Of a stretch of 64,000 bases of DNA, positions 12,703-23,984 are shown in pieces. How positions within the stretch are numbered: position 1 is the first letter of the stretch; each line of letters starts with the position of its first letter. The DNA is from Rhizophagus irregularis (lineage: Eukaryota; Glomeromycota; Glomeromycetes; Glomerales; Glomeraceae). Below the pieces are notes generated by a model that saw only the letters and a list, made by a program, of their open reading frames with translations, ran no database searches and was not told the origin of the DNA. The translations under genes were made by a program, and so were the position numbers. Location: NCBI RefSeq assembly GCF_026210795.1, contig NC_089431.1:2976001-3040000 (forward strand), read 5' to 3'.

Positions 12703-15700
12703 AATGATGGATAATACAGAACAAGAGAACATTAGATGTGACGAACAATATGATGCTTCACCTTCAACAAGAACCAACGTATATAACTTCTTTATTTTAC
12801 CTATTTTCTGTTGTGCTTGAGTGTTTCCTTGATTGTTGCTTTGTATTTGTTATCTATCATATAATTAAAGAGAATCTGCCTAATAGATTTATGAAACAAA
12901 CCCACAATCAATTATTGATGATGAGTCTGATGGACCAGATGAGCCATCCAACCCTTTAGAATTGACCTCTGGACTCACTTTTTCTAACTGGAAAGACTTT
13001 AGAAACTGGATACGTATGTTTGGGTTAAAGGAAGGGTTTAACTATAAGATTAGAACTAACAAGACTATTCAAGGAGTAATGAGAAGGGCTACTTATGAAT
13101 GCACAAAATCTGGGTCTCATATTTCACAAACTATATCGGATCCGACAAAGCAATGCAATACTCATTCCTAACGAACACTATGTCCCTGGAAACTTAATGT
13201 AGCCTGTCCAAAGACAAGTGGTATCGTAAGAATAAACTCATTTAATAATGTATATAACCATCCACTTATCTCAATGATTCAAGAAATAGTCCCAAGATTT
13301 CGGAAGTTGACAAAGGAAATGCTGGCTGATATTGAAAAGTATGTTGTTCAAGGGTGGATGGATTCAACGTCCATATATACCCTATTAAAGCATGACTATC
13401 CAAATCAACCTATTCACAAGAAAGATTTGTATAACGCGGTTTATCAGTTTTGGCAAAAGCATAATCCAGGAGATGGTGATGCTTCACAAATGCTTCAATT
13501 GTTAATGGATTGAAAAGATTCAGACCCGCTATGAATTATAAAAACGCGATTAGATCCAGTTTCAAGAAGATTAATTTCACTTTTGTGGATGTCCTCCACG
13601 CAAAGAGACTTATATAATAGATACAACGATGTTGTTATAGTAGATAGTACTTACAACACAAACTGATTTCAGATGATCCTTTGTGTTGTAACAGTAGTTG
13701 ATAACAACTACAGAACCCGAATCGTGGCATGTGCAATCATTGAGGATGAAACTCTAGATACTTACTGATAGATATTTGATAGTATACTTAATGAAACGGG
13801 CATTTCTTCACAAATTGTTTTTACTGATTCAGATCCTTCTTTGATTCGTTCAATTACAGACATTTATCCCAATACTCACCACCTACTATGTATATTCCAT
13901 ATAGATCTAAACCTTCAAAAAAAACTTAAAGGGAAATTGGGTAGTCAGTTTGAGGAATTCCATCATAAATCCTATGTTTGTCGAAATTCTCTTTACGAAC
14001 AATTATTTGAACTTCGATGGAATCAGCTAGTTAAACAATATCCAGTGGCAGTCAAATATTTGTCTGATACCTTTTATTGTACTAAGGATTTATAGGCAGT
14101 ACCTTAGGTCCGCAAACGATTTACAGCCAGTGCACAAAGCATGCAGCGGATTGAATCAATAAATAAGTATGTGCATAACAAAGTAGACCGCTCTACATCA
14201 TTATGTAATCTGTTGATTAGTATTAAGGGTCCAGTATATTACGTCATCCTATATATGGCAAAAAATTGGAGATCATCTTTTTTTTACTTTCGTTACAAGA
14301 AAAAATTTTTTAATATTTTTCAAACTCCTGCTTAAAATATCTGTTAGAGAGCCAAAGTTTCTTGTTTTTCAAATAAACTTTAAAAAAGTATAGTATAAAT
14401 ATAGTTTACAACGAAAAACTACCATATGAAGTTAACAGTAATTGCGAATTCTCTAAGGTAAGTTGCGAATTCTCTAATTAGACTAACTTTAAATTAACTT
14501 AAAACTTGCGAAACTTTGAGACTTAATAATATAGTAATTAGTTAAATAATTTATATCAAAAAATTAGCAAGCATCATATTCAAATAAAAATTTTTACTAA
14601 TACCATTTTATTTTTTTATTATCTTAATAAGCGTATTTGTTCCTTTAAACTAAATACAAAATATTTCATGTGTTGTGAAGTAATAATTAGATTATTATAA
14701 TTTTATAATGAAATGGAAAGGCAAATAAATTAATTTAATAACCTTGAATTATATATTTGGCGTTTGTGGAGTTATTATTTATTTATTTTTAATGTACAAT
14801 ATCAATCAAGCAAATGGTATTTTCATTAAGTTTTGTCCATAAAAATATATAGAAATATTAATAAATGGTTAAAATGTAGATAGAATGCATTATATTTATT
14901 ATTTGAACGTATATTTAATAAAATTCATATGGTAGGTTGGGAAATATTTTATTTTTCCAAGAGTTTTCTCGTCAATTTCGTGGTCACGTGATCATATAAA
15001 ATGATCGTCATATGGTCATATACAAATGATGACGTAATATACTGGACCCTTAACGATCACGTTAATAATGACGAACATTTAGAAAGATTTGAAGTAGAAG
15101 GAAATGCCTTACGGCCCTTACCTACAATCGGTTTGCCGATGCTGAATACAAGATTCTTCAATCAAGTAGACACTATTATCAAAGAATTCTTGACTCCTAT
15201 AATGCTCAGAAAGCAAAGAGAGAAGATGAATCAATCTGTATGTTACGACATTAACCAAATTACAGAATGGCATCATTTGATGGAGGTTAGGTATCATTCA
15301 AAATCTGTTAGAATTGAAGTAGAAAAAACTCTTAAATTAATTACATCTTTTGCATTTATAGGTGGAAACTGATGATAAAGAAATAGGTGTGGGAATTAGA
15401 AAACAAGAACGAGACACAAGGCAGGTTCTTTTCTGATCGTTAATATCAAATTTACCAACAGAAACAATTCTTGAAGTATGGAATATACGAGCAACTGACA
15501 CACAGGGAATTGGGCATTATACAATTCTGCTTGACAAAGGTACACATCTATGTACCTGTCTTCTTTTAATTAATAAGGGGTTGGTATGTCGGCACTTTTT
15601 TCGAGTTGGCACCTACTCTAGAATTGCCACCTTCCATATAAGTATAATTCTGAGTCGGTGGTACCTTAATCCTGATGTTGAGCTGAGTGATCTTTTGCAA

Positions 15701-16225
15701 CAATATCCCTTTATTCCAATATGTGATAAGACACAGTCAGAAGATGATATACCATTTCAAAGTCATGCTACCTTCCAACATTTCTTTTCCATTCGGATTG
15801 ATTCATATGGTCCTCAATCGTCCCAATCATCTCAATTACCTGTAAAATCTAAAGCCATATATGCAGAATTATCTGGATTATCGAAGAAGGCTATTGACTA
15901 TGCCACTAAAGCTGATATGCAGCATGAATTGTTAAATGTTTTCAAGGCCTTTATTTATGACGTACAGGGTAGACTGGAAGTCTTAACCGATATTAATAAT
16001 CCTATCATTGTCAAGCATAAAGGACGACCTCCGAAGAGGCTAATATCAAATGTTGAAAAGAACTTACATAGAGAAAAGCGGGTACTAAAAGATATTGTCA
16101 ATGTAGTAGAAGAACACTGTATTTCAAGTCATATAGAAGACTCAGCAAGCGGTACAAAAGGTCAGAAATGTAGCAAGTGTAAGCAATATGGACATTACGT
16201 GAAGACATGTTCAAATGTTATTTAG
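12703..16225 (+). pseudogene. MULE transposase pseudogene
   Basis: One reading frame runs from about 12930 to 14226, is broken by the nested element, and resumes at 15054. Parts in order: an N-terminal FAR1-like segment (12962-13260, with CPWKLN after the first stop); transposase DDE core with VDSTYNT (first Asp), FTDSDPSL (second Asp) and the HHLLCIFH block; QSMQRIESIN; an intron 15286-15361 (GT-AG, in frame); a SWIM zinc finger (CTC at about 15552, then VCRHFFRVG); and a C-terminal zinc knuckle CSKCKQYGHYVKTC near 16168-16209. In-frame stops are at 13169, 13511, 13532, 13664, 13766, 13769, 14093, 14105 and 15434. Each can be explained by one C-to-T or G-to-A change from Gln, Arg or Trp codons. 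An initiating ATG may be at 12703, followed by a first short exon. It is not functional as it stands. Confidence 0.85.
14227..15049. mobile_element. non-autonomous TTAA-flanked element nested in the MULE
   Basis: The ends are perfect inverted copies of GGGTCCAGTATATTACG, matching for about 22 bp (through CATC). They are flanked by TTAA at 14223-14226 and 15050-15053. TTAA duplication is the hallmark of piggyBac-type transposition. The 823-bp body has no open frame and one TCACGTGA (14984-14991). Taking out the element plus one TTAA rejoins the MULE transposase frame exactly, so this is a clean, relatively late insertion. The superfamily assignment rests on the target site only. Confidence 0.85.
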
Positions 16226-16394
16226 GCGCATTTATTGCGCATTTATCGTCAATGCATTTGTAGTATCGTAAACGCGTGCATGTTATTTTATTGGTGTTAT
16301 AATAAAGATATAAAAAAATTAGTCTGTACATTTAATGTCACGTGAAATAAGATTTATATTGAATCACGTGACCCATATTCATACACTACGTGTA

Positions 16395-16839
16395 CAACTA
16401 GAAACTGCCATCTATTTATTACATTAAATGATTTATAGAAATAAAAACAAAGTATAATATATATAATAGTAATTATTTACATTTAATTATATAATATTAA
16501 AGGGTAATTTTAACCACCAATCATATCATTCACATAATTTATGATTATATTTATTTTATTTTATTTTATTTTTTAAATGTTGAATCATATACCATTTTAT
16601 TAAAATATATTTGGATTACATAATAATCACAAATATTCTATGAATGATACTTCCAGCTTCAGACTAGTCCGATCAAACATTAAATGATTATATTTATTAA
16701 TTGTATGATTAATAAAAAAATATTACAATTTTAAATATAATTTATAATGAAATAATATGTTATAAAGCTATTAAAGTTAAATATAATATACAAGTAGAAT
16801 TAAACATTACCAACTAAACAACATTCAATTAATAATAAA
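16395..16839. other. AT-rich spacer right of the MULE
   Basis: No gene or clear repeat boundary is seen. It contains A/T runs and a short TTTTA tandem near 16551-16573. Confidence 0.5.
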
Positions 16840-16980
16840 AGTTAACAAACAGAAAAAAAAAAAATTTGCAAGTTAATACTATTATGAAAAATATAATTTT
16901 TTTTACAAATATTATATTTAAATTTATAAAAGTTAATATATAAATAGGTTAATTTTATTAAACAACTTTTAATTAAAAAT

Positions 16981-17098
16981 GTTAGCCATAATTCAAAAAA
17001 GTGCTATAACATAAAATTTTTATATGCCATAATTAATTAAGGCTATAAAAATCTTATAGTTGTAATTCAAAATTTTTCAAAAAATAATTAAGGCTAAC
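16981..17098. mobile_element. 118-bp hairpin MITE
   Basis: The ends are GTTAGCCATAATT and AATTAAGGCTAAC, inverted with one mismatch. A second dyad (GCCATAATTAATTAAGGC) lies inside. It interrupts a unit of the surrounding tandem array, which shows it was inserted. Confidence 0.6.
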
Positions 17099-17382
17099 AT
17101 CTTTACTTTTAATTAATAAAAAAAGTCAATTTATTTGACCAAAGTAGTAAAATTGCACTCTAAATTAATAAATAGAAAATAAAAAATTTGCAAGTTAATA
17201 TTATAAAAAATATGATTTTTTCTTCAGTATCAGATTTATACTTAAAAAAATTAATAAGCAAGTAGTTTTAACTTTACTAAACAACTTTTAATTAATAAAA
17301 AATATTAATTTTATTTGATTAAAATAGTAAAATTACATTCTAAAATTAGAAAACAGAAAAATAAAAAATTTAAAAATTAGTA

Positions 17383-17566
17383 CAGCCAGCTTTCTTTAAA
17401 TGTATTTTTTCTAAATATATATATTATATATTTTTTTTTTAAATGCAATTTCAAGTATATAAAGATTATATAAAATTTTTCTTTCTAAATGCATAACTTT
17501 TTTTAAATACACATTTTTTTCAAATTTTCATATTTTAAAAATAATATATTTAAAGAGAATTAACTG
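17383..17566. mobile_element. 184-bp TA-flanked MITE (Tc1/mariner-like ends)
   Basis: The terminal repeats read CAGCCAGCTTTCTTTAAA and, inverted, CAGTTAATTCTCTTTAAA. They are flanked on both sides by TA (17381-17382 and 17567-17568). CAG-type ends with a TA target are characteristic of Tc1/mariner elements. It splits the third unit of the tandem array. Confidence 0.65.
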
Positions 17567-17810
17567 TATAATTATAGTAAAAATGTAATTTTTTTTTACA
17601 AATATTAAATTACACTTAATATATAAATAGATTTAACCTTGCTAAACAATTTTTAGTTAATAAAAAAGTCAATTTTATTTGATTAAAATAGTAAAATTAT
17701 ACTTTAAAATTAATAAATAAAATTAATAAATTCAGTTAATTGTTATAAAAAATATATATTTTTAATATAAATATTATATCTAATTTTATAAAATTTAAAA
17801 TATAATTTGT

Positions 17811-18113
17811 TTACTTAAATATAAAAAGTAATTTTAAAATAGTATATTAAAAAAATTTAATAAAAGATATTATAGTCAATTTCTTCTATAGTCACTTTTA
17901 TTATAGTTATATTCTACTATATAGTCATATTAGTTAAATATTCAAACCACTTTATTATTAAAATCTATCCTATATAATCACAATTTATCTATAGTTACTA
18001 TCACACCTATCCTCAAAAATCTTATTAAAAAGAATTGTTTATAATCACAATTATGTAAAGAATATATTAAATAACTTGGTATCTAATAATTGTAAAAGGA
18101 TGTATTATATTTT
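17811..18113. other. AT-rich sequence leading into the 155-bp satellite
   Basis: No gene. Short inverted words (TATAATCACAATT, TATAGTCA) suggest another small hairpin element at about 17883-18055, but its ends are not sharp. Confidence 0.35.
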
Positions 18114-18229
18114 GTTAGAATTGTCTCACTGAGACAAATCAAATAGTAGTAATTTTATCTTTCTACAATTACTAGCTGATGAGTTATTCAATAAAATATT
18201 AAAAATCAGTATTATAATATTTTTTGTAA

Positions 18230-18910
18230 AGTTCTAATTGGTCCAGTTCTAATCCAGTAATTTGGACTAAAAATTAGGATTGGTATAGTTTGGATTGATG
18301 CTTCAACTTGGACTGAAATATTTGGTCTGATCTGATTTAGTCCTGAATTATAAATTTAACCCAGACTGAATTAAATGGGTTAAGACCAGACTAGACCAAG
18401 TAATTGTTTTCACAATAGTTTTATATTAAAACTATTGTAATTGTTTAATTATTAAATAAAAAAATGTTGCAAAATGTTTTTTTTTAATATATTATTATAA
18501 AAAAAATGTTTTTGCAGCATTTCTATAATTAATTTAATGAAAAAATATTGCAAAATATTTTTTTAAAGTAATTTTAATTAAAAAATGTTGTGAAATATTT
18601 TTTTAAAATAATTTTAATAAAAAATGTTATGAAACATTTTTTTAAAGTAATTTTAATTAAAAAATATTTTTGCAATATTATTTTAATTAATTTAACAAAA
18701 AAAATTGTAAAACATTTTTCAAAATAATTATAATTAAAAAATGTTTTTACAATATTTTTTATTATAAAACTGGACTGGACTGAATTAAATAACTGGTCTG
18801 GTCCAATCTAGTCCTAGATTATCTTTTAACATAATCTGGATTAGACTAAAATAAAGCAAGTTTTTTAGTCTGGTCTTGAATTACTCTCCAAACCAGATCA
18901 ATCTGAACTA
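18230..18910. mobile_element. 681-bp foldback element with diverged long TIRs
   Basis: The left end (AGTTCTAATTGGTCCAGTTC and onwards) aligns imperfectly with the reverse complement of the right end (AGTTCAGATTGATCTGGTTT and onwards) over 50 bp or more. Subterminal parts are rich in CTGGTCC/GGACTGG words in both orientations. The centre is a hairpin minisatellite (18456-18766). No protein is encoded. The left boundary interrupts a satellite unit. Confidence 0.6.
18456..18766 (+). repeat. minisatellite of about 40 bp with a dyad in each unit
   Basis: About eight copies of a 37-41 bp unit with the pattern AAAAAATGTTGCAAAATGTT, a T-run, then TAATTTTAATT. Each unit is itself a short inverted repeat (AAAAAATGTT against AACATTTTTT-like), so the array could form a row of cruciforms. 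Confidence 0.7.
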
Positions 18911-19400
18911 TTTAAAGTTTTAATTTTTTGATTTATATTTATTGCACTTATTAAATTGTTTAGTACCTAGTGATTATAAAAAGATGATTAATAATAGCTT
19001 GTTAGAATCGTCTTATAATGATGAATCTGATGGTAGTAAATTCATTCTTTATGATTAATATTAATGGAGTTATTATTCAAAAAGACAAAAATTATTTTAT
19101 ATTTTTTAATTTCAGAAATTGATCTAGTAATTAAATTTCGATACATTTTATACCATTAGAATCATCTTATTATAACAAATCAAATAGTGGTAAAATCATC
19201 TTTTTATGTTTAATATTGGTGAAGTTACTACTTAAAAACCATTTAATATTTTCAATTTTAAAAATTAATCTAATAATTAGATTTTGATATACTTTATATC
19301 ATTAGAATCATCTCATTAAAATGAATCAAATAGTAGTAAGACCATTTCTATTAATATTGGTAGAGTTATGAAATAATAAAGTTCTTAAGTATAATTTTAA

Positions 19401-20802
19401 TTAAAATTATATTAATTTTTGGTTAGAATTATAATATATATATATATATATAATTTTTTATATAATTACATCTCTTTATAGTTATTTAATATAGACTGTT
19501 ACATATTTAAAAAGAGTTAATTGTATTAAAAGATATTTAGCAAAATATTTGTATATTTGAAAAAAAAATTGCCAAAGTTTACTAGTAATAACTAATAACT
19601 GTTGCTATACTAATATTATAATATACTTTTAATTAAAATTACTAAAAAATCTAATAAAATACTAATTAGTATTATATTATAAATTTATTACTAATATTTA
19701 TCATTACTAATATTATTTAAAAAAAAATTTTTGTATATATATTTATTATATAAAAATTGTAAAATGTAATATAAAATTAATAAGATAAAAATCATTGAAG
19801 ATGAAAATGAAATTAAATATTAAACATTTAAATTTTACTAATTACCTTTTTTATTAAAATAAAAAAAAAATACTAATTTAATTATATAAATGCAAAATAA
19901 ACTAAATTATAATACCTAATAATATTAATCATCAAATTACTCATCATACTTATGAATGAGTATTCTACATATATACTGTTAAGTAAATAACTATTTAAAA
20001 TAACTATTTAAAATAATTCATCATAATGTAATACATATTGTTTTCTATAACAGTTATGTCATGACATTTTTATATTTTTCTCTGTAAATCAAATAATTAA
20101 AGTTTTAATCTGATTACCTTATATTTAATTTTATAATCTTTATAACTAGTATCCTTTGATTAAACATCCTATTTAGATCATAAGATCCAAGCATATTATA
20201 AATAAATCTTGAACTGATTAGTTGTAAGAATTATTGTATTTACTTTTTTCATTATATAAGTATTTTGAAAAAGTTAGTCCTATTTATAATACAGGTATTG
20301 AGATATGATGTTGGCAAATATGTTTTATATTAGATATTTTTTTACAAATATAATATCAGATAGAGATCTTTATTTAATAATATTATATATATTTATATTT
20401 CTAATATAAGCTATTTGTAAATTAATAAAAAATAATAAAATAAATAAAAAACTTAAAGTAAAAAATAAGAGAAAAAATATCTAGAATTTTTCAATATTTT
20501 TTTATTAATTAATAAAATAAAAAAGTATAGCTTTTTTAAATATTTTTATATTAAAAATATTTTATAAGTATTTATCAATTAAAAGATTTAATATTATTAT
20601 AGGTTGGTATTTATCAGTAAGTAAATAATACTAATTATTTATTTGCAATAATAAATGTAGCTTTATTTTTTAAAAATTAATTTTGCTTTTAAAATAATTT
20701 GAATATTATTCCTTTAGTTTTAAGATTTGATTTATTATATAATACTATGTGAATTTTAATTAATAGTTACATTAATTTGTTAATTTAACATATTTGATTT
20801 AT
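19401..20802. other. AT-rich gene-free stretch
   Basis: No gene or sharp repeat boundary is seen. It includes a (TA)n run near 19434-19452 and low-complexity A/T sequence throughout. Confidence 0.6.
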
Positions 20803-20804
20803 TA

Positions 20805-21326
20805 CATCAGGAAATTTGTTTAGGCGTAATTTAGTGTAATATTTCGAAGGTGGTGTAAAATTTCGAAATATTACACTAAAAACGTAATATTACAAAAGTT
20901 TACGCTCTTAAATTTGAATAATTATAGTAATTTAAGAATATCTCGCTATCTGCTGATCCAATCAAGACGATCTATAGCTCATTGGAATCAGCTCATCAAG
21001 ACGAATCGAATGGTAGTAAAATCGTATCTTTACGTTCGATAGATGATTTTCTATTAATTTAAAACTTTACTGCATACTATAGAGCGTTCTATCAACTGTA
21101 GAAATGCGATTTTACTACCATTCGATCCGTCTTGATGAGCTGATTCCAATGAGCTATAGATCGTCTTGATTGGATCAGTAGATAGCGAGATATTCTTAAA
21201 TTACTATAATTATTCAAATTTAAGAGCGTAAACTTTTGTAATATTACGTTTTTAGTGTAATATTTCGAAATTTTACACCACCTTCGAAATATTACACTAA
21301 ATTACGCCTAAACAAATTTCCTGATG
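20805..21326. mobile_element. 522-bp foldback element with near-perfect arms of about 230 bp
   Basis: Arms 20805-21037 and 21095-21326 are inverted copies with only a handful of mismatches, separated by a degraded centre of about 57 bp. The outer ends are CATCAGG and CCTGATG, flanked by TA on each side (20803-20804 and 21327-21328). Each arm contains its own smaller dyad (GTGTAATATTTCGAA and TTCGAAATATTACAC) and one copy of the recurring GTAGTAAAATC core (20982-21031 plus; 21101-21149 minus). No open frame is present. The high arm identity indicates recent origin or ongoing gene conversion between arms. Confidence 0.85.
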
Positions 21327-21609
21327 TATTACCTTTGAAGCTAACAGAATTAATTATCAAATTCATTTTAAAGCATTTTCTATACTTGAAATTCTGAAAT
21401 AGTTTTAAAGGAATTGAATAAAATTAGAGAGTTCAGGTGTAAGTGGAGAATATTCTATTATCTTTTTTAAAGGATATAAAGTATTTATTAAAAATATTGC
21501 CTAAGTAATTATATGGGATAATTATAGTTAATCAAGAAAGTAAATGTTTTACTTGTAATTTGCAAGTACTTTTATTAATAAAACTATAAGATTAAAATGA
21601 ATACTATAC

Positions 21610-21723
21610 CATTCCGAAATTAAACAACCCCGAAAATAAGCAACCCTGGCCTGCATTATGGCGGAATTATGACTACTTTTATCCGGAATTAAGTTCAAAA
21701 AATGGTTGTTTAATTTCGGAATG
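21610..21723. mobile_element. 114-bp MITE with a perfect 20-bp TIR
   Basis: CATTCCGAAATTAAACAACC begins at 21610 and its exact reverse complement ends at 21723. Just inside the left TIR is a related direct copy (CCGAAAATAAGCAACC). The target duplication is not clear. No coding capacity. Confidence 0.7.
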
Positions 21724-23984
21724 ATATGAATGATATGGTAGGTAAAAAATATTTCAAAAAAGTAGAGATACTTGCGTATTAATTTTTGTAAGTTTAGCGT
21801 GAAATTATAGGTGGTTTTAATAATATTAAGATGTATTTTTGTCTTTTTTTTTACTTTTTAAGGTCTAACTTGAATGCTTTAGTTAACAAAAAACTTAAAA
21901 GTTATTTAGCAAGTATTGATATTATTTTTCATAAAACTAGTTTAAATATAAGAGTTATAAATTTTTTTTTGTAATAATACTAGAATGCATTATTTTAGTA
22001 AAAAATTTCAGTGTCAATACAATATAGTAGCATTTAACAACAGTTAATAGAATGTTATTTTTTAATCCTGTCATTAATTCAAATAAGCTTTTTCTTAATA
22101 AAGTGACCCTTTTTAGTTTTATTATCTTTAACTGGCTATATTACTAATATGTACAAAATTACATCATATTTTTTATTTTTTAAATATTAAAGTATATAAA
22201 AATGTATAAAAATTTCACTTTTTTTAAAAAAGTTTAAAGGTAGAAAGAAAATATTTTTTGACGCGAAGATAACTGTTACACGAAAATATGAGATGATAAT
22301 TTTTGAACCAATCAATATTTGGGGGGGGTATAGATATTATCCTAGACCCGGGGCCTAGGTTAAGGACACTCTTTTCCATATACTTCTGAAATTTCATTTT
22401 ATTATGTTAATATATTTGATTTTTTTTAAAAAAAAAAAATTGGTAAAAAAAAAATTGTTTAGTGGCCAAGAAAAGTTTTGTAATGTGGTCGATGAAAGAG
22501 AAATTACAGGTTTTTCTGAAGATCAGATAATTCTAATGTTTGTTTTACACGTAAGAGATAAATACCAAATATTTATTATTTACTGGTAAACTACAATTTC
22601 GTTAATGATAGGTCCCACGGTACATTTAGGGCGAGTGCCAGTAAAAAGAACCAAATTATAAAAAAAAAAAATTTTTATTTAAATAATGAATATTCTGAAT
22701 TAATTGCTCAAATTTGTATTGATTGGTTACTATGCTAAAAATTAGAGTTTTCACCCTTTTTCTAGCACTCACCCATTTTATTATAAATCCTAAATTTCAA
22801 TAAAATTTTCCGTAGATATCTAGCATTTTGTTTGTAAAAATCAATCAATCTTATAAACAAATATTCTATTTGGAAAAAATGGACAGAAAATGAACCAATC
22901 AAAAAGATTTCGCGATAATATTTAATAATTTTTTGTCATACGTTTCACCAGCGTTAATAATGTCCACAATGCTTCGAGATATCGAGATATCTAAGTAAAG
23001 AGCACATTTTGGAACCTTCGTGTTAGGATTTCGAGAAAAATTTAAAAGTTTACATTATATTACAAATTCCACAATCTATATTTGAAATTGGAAGATTTAT
23101 ATCCGTGAAGGACATAACCTGATACAAAATAATGTTCCGTCACTTTAAAAAACAGGATAAATTAAGCAAAAGAATTTAAAAATCAATTAAAAATTTATAT
23201 GACAATCCAAAACTGTTCATTCATATGCCAAGACAAACACCACACGAGCACATGTGAAGATGATCACTACTAAAATTAATTAACTAACTATCAAAGAAAT
23301 GAGATGATGTTAATTTCAAATTGTATTCTCAATAGAAATTATGAGATAAGCATTTATTAGTAATTCAAATTCTAAACATTCTCCGAATTTTTAAAATTTA
23401 TATGCTCAAATTAATAAATGCACGTACAAATAATTTACATAGGTAATACATCTGTATAATGTCATTCATTAACGTAGTTAATATACTCGGATTCTAAAAG
23501 TCGGTTGCATTAGTGATTCTTGGCATACTCTAAATAAATATTATCAGAAAAAAACTGGAAACAATTTTTTTATTGGGTATTTGTATAAATCATCATGTAT
23601 CATGTACGAACCCCAATTTCGATTACTGTTTCGATTAATCAATTTAATTTTTTGGCTGCGTTTACTGCGTTTATGTATAACTACGTGCTTTTTTTTGAAG
23701 CATCGTTGAGGAAATATTTTAGATCAAAAAAAAAATAATAATAATAATAAATGACAAAAATAAATGAATCTTATAAACGAAAAATTAAGAAAAACGGGTA
23801 ATGCCCAGAGTAAAAAAATTTTAGTCTCATATATAATTATGTTTATTAAATACGTATAATACGAGGTGAAAAATAGCAAATAACGTTATAAAAAAAATAC
23901 AAACATAAGCCGTAATTTAATCATAGATGTAGACACATATAGATTCATTCTTATATTTATACTTTATATTCATATTCATATTAA
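21724..23984. other. gene-free region downstream of the first arrestin gene
   Basis: No supported gene. It contains a G-run and the short palindrome CCTAGACCCGGGGCCTAGG near 22343-22361, a possible MITE (22629-22774, separate entry), and the 3' flank of the arrestin-like gene from about 23700. Confidence 0.5.
22629..22774. mobile_element. possible 146-bp MITE
   Basis: The left end GGGCGAGTGCCAGTAAAAAG and the right end, read inverted, GGGTGAGTGCTAGAAAAAGG match at about 16 of 20 positions. Flanks are A/T-rich and a target duplication cannot be fixed. Confidence 0.45.

Larger units (their letters stand above)
12472..16394 (+). mobile_element. Mutator-like (MULE) DNA transposon, decayed
   Basis: The element is bounded by inverted TACACGTAGTGTA at 12472-12484 and 16382-16394. 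Both ends also carry a TCACGTGA palindrome just inside (12504-12511 and 16364-16371; another at 16338-16345). Inside lies a transposase frame with a FAR1-like zinc region, DDE core and SWIM finger, a 76-bp intron and a terminal zinc knuckle. It is interrupted by nine stops and by a nested 823-bp element (14227-15049). I could not see a clean 9-11 bp target duplication: the flanks AACTTAGCT and CAACTAGAA are only loosely similar. The length without the nested insert is about 3.1 kb. Confidence 0.85.
16840..17810 (+). repeat. tandem array of an AT-rich unit of about 200 bp, with two nested elements
   Basis: Diverged direct copies share the order AACAACTTTTAATTAA, then TTATTTGATTAAAATAGTAA, then a GCAAGTTAATA block and an ACAAATATTATATTTA block. 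The marker AACAACTTTT recurs at 16961, 17279 and 17645. Spacings of 318 and 366 bp fall to roughly 180-200 bp when the two inserted hairpin elements (16981-17098 and 17383-17566) are removed. Confidence 0.7.
18114..19400 (+). repeat. satellite with a unit of about 155 bp, interrupted by a foldback element
   Basis: Copies of the marker (G/A)TTAGAATCATCTCATTA begin at 19001, 19155 and 19311, a spacing of 154-156 bp, and a further copy begins at 18114. Each copy carries the recurring core that ends in GTAGTAAAATCATCTTT. A 681-bp element (18230-18910) sits between the 18114 copy and the three-copy block. Units differ at many positions, so the array is old. Confidence 0.8.

Noticed and set aside
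22343-22361. Palindrome CCTAGACCCGGGGCCTAGG
   Set aside because: Short and single; no matching partner or flanking duplication, so not called as an element.
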